Positions 23,143 to 28,555 of a DNA stretch of 28,555 bases are shown here, piece by piece (position 1 is the stretch's first letter; every line of letters starts with the position of its first letter). The translations under genes were made by a program, and so were the position numbers. The DNA is from Tissierellaceae bacterium (GTDB taxonomy: Bacteria; Bacillota; Clostridia; Tissierellales; Tissierellaceae). Location: the NCBI GenBank assembly GCA_023229175.1, contig JALNZV010000023.1, positions 1 through 28,555 of the forward strand, read 5' to 3'. The notes under the pieces are model-generated. The model searched no databases and was not told where the DNA came from. It saw only the letters and a program-made list of their open reading frames with translations.

Positions 23143-24477
23143 TCACTTGCTGATGGGATAATCTCCATTTAGGCATCCTGTGCAATATCCCATTCCTCCT
23201 GCGGCTTTTAATATTCCTTGGAGGGATAAATATTCTAGTGAATCTGCACCAATTAGTTCTTTTATATCACTTGCAGACATCTGATTTGCTATTAATTTTT
23301 CTCCATCAGGGGTATCCATGCCTAAATGGCAGGAGTGAAGTACTGGAGGCGAGGATATTCTCACATGTATTTCTTTAGCTCCGGCGTCTTTAATCATCTT
23401 TACAGTCCTCTTAATAGTAGTACCCCTAACTATGGAGTCGTCCACTAGTATTACTCTCTTTCCCTCTACGTTTTCCTTAAGGACATTGAGCTTTATTCTA
23501 ACTCCTTGCTCCCTTAATTCTTCCGTAGGCTCAATAAAAGTCCTACCTACATATCTATTTTTTATGAGCCCTTCAGCATAAGGGATTTTTGATTCCTCTG
23601 CATATCCTATGGCAGGTATAGTGCCCGAATCTGGTGCACCAATGACTATATCCCCTTCTACAGCAGCCTCCTTGGCAAGCTCTTTCCCAGCCTCTATTCT
23701 GGCCAAATAAAGACTTTTATAATCCAATCTGCTGTCTGGTCTTGCAAAGTATATGATTTCAAAAAGGCATAGCCTCTTTTCTTTTCTATTTACACTTATG
23801 GATTTCAGTCCATCTTCATTGATGATTACCACTTCTCCAGGCTCAATTTCTCTTATAAAATCTGCTCCTATGGTGTCAAATGCACAAGTCTCTGAAGCTA
23901 ATATATAATCATCCTCATATTTTCCCAGAGCAAGGGGCTTAACACCGTAGGGATCTCTAGCGCCGATTAAATAATCTGTAGTCATCATAACAAGTCCGTA
24001 GGTCCCATCTACGCTGCTTAATGTCTTAATTATGGCTTCTTCGATATTGTCCTTGTGATACCTGGCTATTAAATTAGCTATGACCTCAGTATCTAGTTGG
24101 GACTGAAATATGGCACCATTGTCCTCCAGTTCATCTCTCAGGCTTGCAAAGTTTACAACAGATCCATCATGGGCCAAAGCTAAGGCTCCTTTTTTATAGC
24201 CTACAACTAGGGGTTGTGCATTTACCGTAGTTGCATCGCCTACAGTTGCATATCTTACATGTCCTATGGCGATATTGCCCCTTAATCTATCCATGGTCTC
24301 CTTGGGAAACACTTCGTGGACAAGACCTAAATCTTTAAAATAATCTATGAAACCGTTGTTGTTTACAGCTATACCTGTGCTCATTTGCCCCCTGTGCTGT
24401 AGGGCATATAAGCCGTAGTAAGCTATTTTTGAAACGTGATTTTTTGATTTACTGTATATACCTACGACCCCGCTCAA
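23143..24477 (-). CDS. purF: PurF amidophosphoribosyltransferase lacking the catalytic Cys1 (Ser instead)
   Basis: 444 residues from a TTG start at 24475-24477, placed by GAGGGTG 5 bases upstream. A longer frame to 24540 only translates the palindrome at the purE junction. The protein begins MSGVVGIYSK; removal of Met would expose Ser where PurF and other Ntn amidotransferases have Cys1. Arg75 (HVRYATVG) and Asp129 (LDTE) are kept, but the oxyanion Asn of AHNG is Asp104 (AHDG). There is no propeptide. The phosphoribosyltransferase half is intact, with the PRPP loop VILVDDSIVRGTT (342-354) and four Fe-S cysteines, Cys237, Cys383, Cys432 and Cys435, equivalent to those of B. subtilis. It should make phosphoribosylamine from PRPP, most likely from free NH3 instead of glutamine. 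The alternative, a working Ser nucleophile, is less likely given the Asp change. Confidence 0.93.
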   Translation of the reverse strand: MSGVVGIYSKSKNHVSKIAYYGLYALQHRGQMSTGIAVNNNGFIDYFKDLGLVHEVFPKETMDRLRGNIAIGHVRYATVGDATTVNAQPLVVGYKKGALALAHDGSVVNFASLRDELEDNGAIFQSQLDTEVIANLIARYHKDNIEEAIIKTLSSVDGTYGLVMMTTDYLIGARDPYGVKPLALGKYEDDYILASETCAFDTIGADFIREIEPGEVVIINEDGLKSISVNRKEKRLCLFEIIYFARPDSRLDYKSLYLARIEAGKELAKEAAVEGDIVIGAPDSGTIPAIGYAEESKIPYAEGLIKNRYVGRTFIEPTEELREQGVRIKLNVLKENVEGKRVILVDDSIVRGTTIKRTVKMIKDAGAKEIHVRISSPPVLHSCHLGMDTPDGEKLIANQMSASDIKELIGADSLEYLSLQGILKAAGGMGYCTGCLNGDYPISK

Positions 24478-24496
24478 GGTCACACCCTCTTTCTTT

Positions 24497-24551
24497 AAAA
24501 TGTCCAAATGAGCCACCGAGAACCGTCCCCGCTGGCTCATTGGGACATTTT
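24497..24551. repeat. 55-bp near-perfect palindrome across the purE-purF junction
   Basis: Arms 24497-24515 and 24533-24551 are 19 bases each and complementary except at one position, around a 17-base loop containing GAACCGTCCCC. The palindrome contains the purE stop codon and its last few codons and ends about 20 bases before the purF start. Size and form suggest a REP- or MITE-like dispersed unit; the GGGGACGGTTC core resembles loops I recall from clostridial genomic repeats, which is unverified. No second copy was noticed in this window. Confidence 0.85.
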
Positions 24552-24983
24552 CCTTTTATATTCTTTAAATTTTTTCCTTAATTCAGGGTATTTGACGGAA
24601 AGAATCTGCACTGCCAATAGACCTCCGTTCTCCCCTCCGTCTATGGCTACTGTAGCTACGGGCACTCCCCTAGGCATTTGAACCACCGACAATAAGGAAT
24701 CCAATCCATCCATGGTGGATGATTTAGCCGGAATTCCTATTACAGGGACTGGCGTTATACCTGCCAAAACCCCTGCCAAATGAGCTGCCTTCCCTGCTAT
24801 GGCTACAATTACTTCTATTCCATTTTTCTCGGCATTCTCTGCAAATTCCATGGCTCTATGGGGGTTTCTATGGGCTGATATTACATTGATTTCGTATTCT
24901 ACTCCAAATTCTTCTAATATATTTGTCACTTTTTCACCTATATGACTATCTGATGTGCTTCCCATTACTACACTTACTTTCAT
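24537..24983 (-). CDS. purE: PurE, 5-(carboxyamino)imidazole ribonucleotide mutase or AIR carboxylase
   Basis: 148 residues from ATG at 24981-24983 after AAAGGGTG; an in-frame GTG 9 bases upstream is rejected. Motifs are MGSTSDSHIG (7-16), SAHRNP (36-41), AIAGKAAHLAG (61-71) and GLDSLLSVVQMP. Ordinary class I enzymes have AGGAAHLPG; here the second Gly is Lys65 and Pro is Ala. Class I PurE rearranges N5-CAIR made by PurK, whereas class II carboxylates AIR directly with CO2 and has Arg or Lys at this loop position. No purK is seen. The last residues (MSQ) come from the palindrome, so the original C-terminus may have been replaced. It lies 12 bases after purL. Confidence 0.93.
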   Translation of the reverse strand: MKVSVVMGSTSDSHIGEKVTNILEEFGVEYEINVISAHRNPHRAMEFAENAEKNGIEVIVAIAGKAAHLAGVLAGITPVPVIGIPAKSSTMDGLDSLLSVVQMPRGVPVATVAIDGGENGGLLAVQILSVKYPELRKKFKEYKRKMSQ

Positions 24984-24995
24984 GTATTTCACCCT

Positions 24996-27900
24996 TTATT
25001 TAAAGTATTTTATTCCAGATTCAAATATCTTGTGTTTCCCTGCTATGTCCACATTTTTATATAAATAGTCTCCGATTCTATCTATGGACGTCAATGTCCC
25101 CAATACTCTACCGTCATGACTAGTCATGGATTCTGCATCAAAGTCAGAGCCCGTCGGATTTCCTTCTGCAAACTGAGTAGATATTTGACCATTGTCTATT
25201 TTGCCATTTAGTATTATTCTTCCTTCTTTCGCAGCCAAGGGCACTGAATACACATCTCCTACCTTCATTTGACTGAACCAAGGTGACATGTTTGAGCTAA
25301 GCCTTATTTTTACAATAGTTGATATAAATTCTCCACTTTCATTATTTGCAATATAGGCAGACTGCCCCATGAATCCAAGCTTAATCAATCCTGTAAACCC
25401 TACACCAACTCCCAATATCAATCCATCTTTATTGTCTAAATGGTTTTCTACTGCTTCCCTAATATATAAATTGTCAAACAACACTTTCATTAGCTTACCA
25501 CCTGTTTCTGGCTCATCCCCTAGGGGTGCTCCATTGGGAAGTCCCAGAATTTGACAGCCATCTATTTTTCTTGCCAATTCTCTATAAGAACCTTCCACAT
25601 CTTGGCTCTTAAATACATAGGTCTCCACATCTCCACCTGCTATTTCAAAAGCCCGTGCCATATTGTATTCCCCATGGGTTCCTGTAAAGACAGGTATCAG
25701 TACCTTTGGTTTTATTATGGAAGACTTTCTCCTAACTTTCATACCCTTATTGTAGGTGATTGGCAATGTGCTCTTTTTTCTCCTGTTTGTTGGGAATACT
25801 CCCTCTAAAGGCTCCTCAAAGGACTGTATTATATTCTCAATATCTATTTTCTCGTCTCCAAATTGGATAACTTTACTTTCATCGGTCCTTCCCAGTAAAA
25901 CAAAACCTGCCAATTCTCTAGCTAGTTTTGGTACTTCCCCATTAAATTCTACTATTATGGATCCGTATAAGGGCCTAAAGAGTTCTTTTTTCTCGGCCTT
26001 GTCAAATGTAAATCCTATTTTATTCCCCATAGACATTTCGGAGACGCTTCTTGCAATACCTCCATATTTTACTGTAATTGCTGAAATTATATCTCCACTA
26101 TCTACTAGCTCTTTTATAGCTATATAATTGGTCCTTAATTGTTCAAAATCCACCATGCCGTTTTCATCTATTTCTAATTTAATAAGTGCCACATGGGAAT
26201 TTGCCCTTTTAAACTCAGGCGACAATATATTTTGCACTTTGTCCGTAGTCACGGCAAAACTCACCAAAGTAGGCGGAACATGAATGTCCTCGAAAGTACC
26301 GCTCATACTGTCTTTTCCACCTATACTAGGTATATCTAAGGATTTTTGTACAGTAAATGCACCTAATAAGGCTCCAAAGGCCTTGCCCCATTTGGTTTCA
26401 TCATTGCCCAGTCTTTCAAAATACTCTTGAAATGTGAGCCTAATCTTTTTATAATTTCCCCCCATGGCCACTATCTTTCCGATGGATTCTATTACGGCAT
26501 AATAACCTCCATGAAATGGGCTCCAACTGGAAAGACTTGGATCGTATCCATAGGTCATCAATGAACATGTATTGGTTTCTCCTTCTAATACAGGTATTTT
26601 AGCAGCCATTCCCTCTATGGGCGTCAGACTGTTTTCCCCTCCTAAGGGCATCAAAACAGTACCTGCACCTACGGTATGATCAAATCCCTGAACTAACCCT
26701 TTTTGGCTGCATATATTTATATCCTTTACATTGTCTATAAATAAAGACCTTATATCCTCCTTAGTTTCCTTCCCTTCAAAATAAGATTTATCGCCAATAT
26801 TTAATATATTTACCCTAGACTTTTTTCTTATTCCATTGGTGTCTAAAAAATCCCTACTGATATTTACAATAGGTTGTCCCTTCCACATCATCTTTAGCTT
26901 TCTCTCTTCAGTTACTTTTGCTACAACTGTAGTTTCCACATCTTCTTCTTTCGCTATCTCCATAAATCTATCTAAGTTACTTGGCGAAATGACTACAGCC
27001 ATCCTTTCCTGTGACTCCGATAAGGCAATTTCAGTTCCATCTAGACCTTGATATTTTAAAGGCACCTTATCTAATTCAATAAGCAATCCATCTGCCAGCT
27101 CTCCTATGGCAACAGATACCCCACCTGCACCAAAATCATTGGATTTTTTAATCATCTTTGTCAACTCTTTATTTCTAAACAATCTCACTATCTTTCTTTC
27201 AACTGCTGGATTGCCTTTTTGTACCTCTGCACTGGAAATGTGAAGGGACTCCTCCGTATGCTCTTTAGATGAGCCTACAGCTCCCCCTAATCCATCTCTG
27301 CCTGTTTTGCCACCTAATAATAGAATTATATCTCCAGGCTCTCCTTGGCCCCTATAAACGCTGTCTTTAGGAGCAGCAGCTACTAAAGCCCCTAGCTCCA
27401 TTCTCTTTGCCATATAGCCTTCGTGGTAAATCTCCCTTATATATCCCGTTGCAGCACCTATTTCATTGCCATAGGAGCTATATCCTTCTCTAGCAGTTTT
27501 TGTAATCTTTCTCTGAGGTAATTTCCCAGAAATGGTATCTTCATATTCTTTTCTTGGGTCTGCTGACCCTGTAATTCTCATGGCCTGATATACATAGGCC
27601 CTCCCCGATAAAGGATCCCTGATTGCACCGCCTAGACAGGTGGCTGCTCCCCCAAAAGGCTCCATTTCCGTGGGATGGTTGTGGGTTTCATTTTTAAACA
27701 TCAATAGCCACTTTTCATCTTTGCCGTCAATGTCTACATCTATTTCTATGCTGCAGGCATTTACTTCATCTGTTTCCTCTTTATCCTCCAGTAGGCCTTT
27801 TTTCTTTATTTCTTTCATATTTATGGTGGCTAAGTCCATAAGGGATATGGGCCTTTCAGCTTCCCCATATACGTATTCCCTAGATTTTATGTATTCATCT

Positions 27901-28555
27901 AAAGCCCCTTGAAATATATTGTTGTAATTTCCCTCTTCTATTGAAATATTTGTAATCTCTGTCATAAATGTAGTATGTCTACAATGATCTGACCAATATG
28001 TGTCTATTACTTTTAATTCTGTAATAGTAGGGTCTCTTTTCTCCTTGTCTCTAAAATAGTCTTGACAAAACTTCAAATCCTCTATATCCATACCGATGCC
28101 GTATCTATATTTGAAAGTTCCCAGTTCCAGTTCATCGTAGTTTATAAATCCTTTTATTTCCTCTATAGACCCTTCCTTTACACCTTCCCCTTCAGGTTTA
28201 TAAAAGTCTAAGTCTATTTCCTTCATCTCTATGGGGTTTATATAGTAGTTTTTTACCTTTTCAAAATCATCGTAGGATATATTTTCCAAAATAATTATCT
28301 CTGAATTTGTTACTTTTATATTTTCATTGCCAGTTAAAAAACTTATCAGCTGATTCGTAGAATCCTCCCTCTTGTTGTATTGACTTTCATGGTATTTAAC
28401 CCTAAAGGCCATTTCTTTTTCTTCAATGGGAAGCTCACCTACATATAAGATATCTAGGGTTTTCTCATATAGAATTTTGTTTATTATATCCTCGTATTCT
28501 CCTTCTGTACCCCCAGTTAAATCGTAAACATTTACTGTCCTAACCCCGTTTAAAT
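24996..28555 (-). CDS. purL: Long-form FGAM synthase with a degenerate glutaminase domain (5' partial)
   Basis: The frame stays open to the window edge: 1138 residues from the first internal Met at 28412, plus 47 more upstream, starting LNGVRTVNVYDLTG and matching the PurS-like N-terminal domain. The real start is outside. The synthase core is intact: WSDHCRHTTF, KNETHNHPTEMEPFGGAATC and two PurM-like repeats (GGAVGSSKEH, GGAGTVLMPLGG-like and SIGGKDSMSGTF segments). The C-terminal class I glutaminase (about 25000-25710) has kept its fold, but GICNGF is GVGVGF (nucleophile Cys to Gly, codon at 25404-25406). SHGEGR is AAKEGR (His to Ala, codon 25230-25232), and the PGG strand is PNG. It is expected to use NH3 to make FGAM from FGAR. 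Leader and regulation are out of view. Confidence 0.95.
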   Translation of the reverse strand, partial: LNGVRTVNVYDLTGGTEGEYEDIINKILYEKTLDILYVGELPIEEKEMAFRVKYHESQYNKREDSTNQLISFLTGNENIKVTNSEIIILENISYDDFEKVKNYYINPIEMKEIDLDFYKPEGEGVKEGSIEEIKGFINYDELELGTFKYRYGIGMDIEDLKFCQDYFRDKEKRDPTITELKVIDTYWSDHCRHTTFMTEITNISIEEGNYNNIFQGALDEYIKSREYVYGEAERPISLMDLATINMKEIKKKGLLEDKEETDEVNACSIEIDVDIDGKDEKWLLMFKNETHNHPTEMEPFGGAATCLGGAIRDPLSGRAYVYQAMRITGSADPRKEYEDTISGKLPQRKITKTAREGYSSYGNEIGAATGYIREIYHEGYMAKRMELGALVAAAPKDSVYRGQGEPGDIILLLGGKTGRDGLGGAVGSSKEHTEESLHISSAEVQKGNPAVERKIVRLFRNKELTKMIKKSNDFGAGGVSVAIGELADGLLIELDKVPLKYQGLDGTEIALSESQERMAVVISPSNLDRFMEIAKEEDVETTVVAKVTEERKLKMMWKGQPIVNISRDFLDTNGIRKKSRVNILNIGDKSYFEGKETKEDIRSLFIDNVKDINICSQKGLVQGFDHTVGAGTVLMPLGGENSLTPIEGMAAKIPVLEGETNTCSLMTYGYDPSLSSWSPFHGGYYAVIESIGKIVAMGGNYKKIRLTFQEYFERLGNDETKWGKAFGALLGAFTVQKSLDIPSIGGKDSMSGTFEDIHVPPTLVSFAVTTDKVQNILSPEFKRANSHVALIKLEIDENGMVDFEQLRTNYIAIKELVDSGDIISAITVKYGGIARSVSEMSMGNKIGFTFDKAEKKELFRPLYGSIIVEFNGEVPKLARELAGFVLLGRTDESKVIQFGDEKIDIENIIQSFEEPLEGVFPTNRRKKSTLPITYNKGMKVRRKSSIIKPKVLIPVFTGTHGEYNMARAFEIAGGDVETYVFKSQDVEGSYRELARKIDGCQILGLPNGAPLGDEPETGGKLMKVLFDNLYIREAVENHLDNKDGLILGVGVGFTGLIKLGFMGQSAYIANNESGEFISTIVKIRLSSNMSPWFSQMKVGDVYSVPLAAKEGRIILNGKIDNGQISTQFAEGNPTGSDFDAESMTSHDGRVLGTLTSIDRIGDYLYKNVDIAGKHKIFESGIKYFK

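Noticed and set aside
24478..24540. N-terminal extension of PurF to the ATG at 24540
   Set aside because: It translates the palindrome and overlaps the purE stop; a well-placed ribosome site lies after it, before the TTG at 24477. It is not a genuine propeptide, and it contains no Cys next to the GVVGI motif.
28410..28412. Start of PurL at the ATG at 28412
   Set aside because: The frame continues upstream to the window edge with recognisable PurL N-terminal sequence and no ribosome site at this ATG, so the gene is cut by the window.

Overview
The window is from a low-GC Firmicute, most likely an anaerobic member of Clostridia or Tissierellia. The case rests on AT-rich sequence with strong GGAGG ribosome sites, a GerMN-domain sporulation or germination protein, an amidase with a copper-amine-oxidase-like stalk, a long single-chain PurL of clostridial type, formate-tetrahydrofolate ligase, and the order pur operon - yerC - pcrA - ligA - gatCAB, which recalls Bacillus subtilis. 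No species is claimed. Nearly every gene lies on the minus strand. The exceptions are the 3' end of an IS3-type transposase at the left edge and one small cysteine protein near 5.3 kb.

Layout, left to right on the plus strand. 1-126: end of an insertion sequence. 320-5145: envelope and sporulation block with a GerMN protein, a DUF2179 membrane protein, a cell-wall amidase and a PurM/HypE-like protein. 5301-5462: small four-cysteine protein. 5506-6759: Glu/Asp symporter. 6884-14314: probable operon pcrA-ligA-gatC-gatA-gatB, with a good promoter before pcrA. 14405-16678: yerC, then an HD-GYP protein, a bacteriohemerythrin and a CheX-type protein, ending in a terminator. 16768-18438: fhs. 18672-28555: purine operon in the order purL (5' end outside the window), purE, purF, purM, purN, purH, purD, ending in a terminator.

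The main discovery is in the purine operon. Both of its glutamine amidotransferases appear to have lost glutamine hydrolysis. PurF, read from the start its ribosome site supports, begins Met-Ser-Gly-Val-Val-Gly instead of Met-Cys-Gly, so the N-terminal nucleophile Cys1 is Ser. The oxyanion-hole Asn of the AHNG motif is Asp. The class I glutaminase domain at the C-terminus of PurL has Gly in place of the nucleophile Cys, Ala in place of the catalytic His and a broken PGG strand. The synthase and phosphoribosyltransferase motifs and the four Fe-S cysteines of PurF are intact. GatA, an unrelated glutamine-using amidase in the same window, keeps its Lys-Ser-Ser triad. The simplest reading is de novo purine synthesis that takes free ammonia at both steps. 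PurE also has a Lys in the loop where ordinary class I enzymes have Gly, and no purK is visible. Together with fhs, the pathway may draw on NH3, CO2 and formate, which would suit an amino-acid-fermenting anaerobe.

A 55-bp near-perfect palindrome lies across the purE-purF junction. It supplies the last codons of purE and makes the purF reading frame look longer than it is. Several start codons were revised from ribosome-site position: gerM, gatC, ligA, cheX, yerC, purM, purF and purE.
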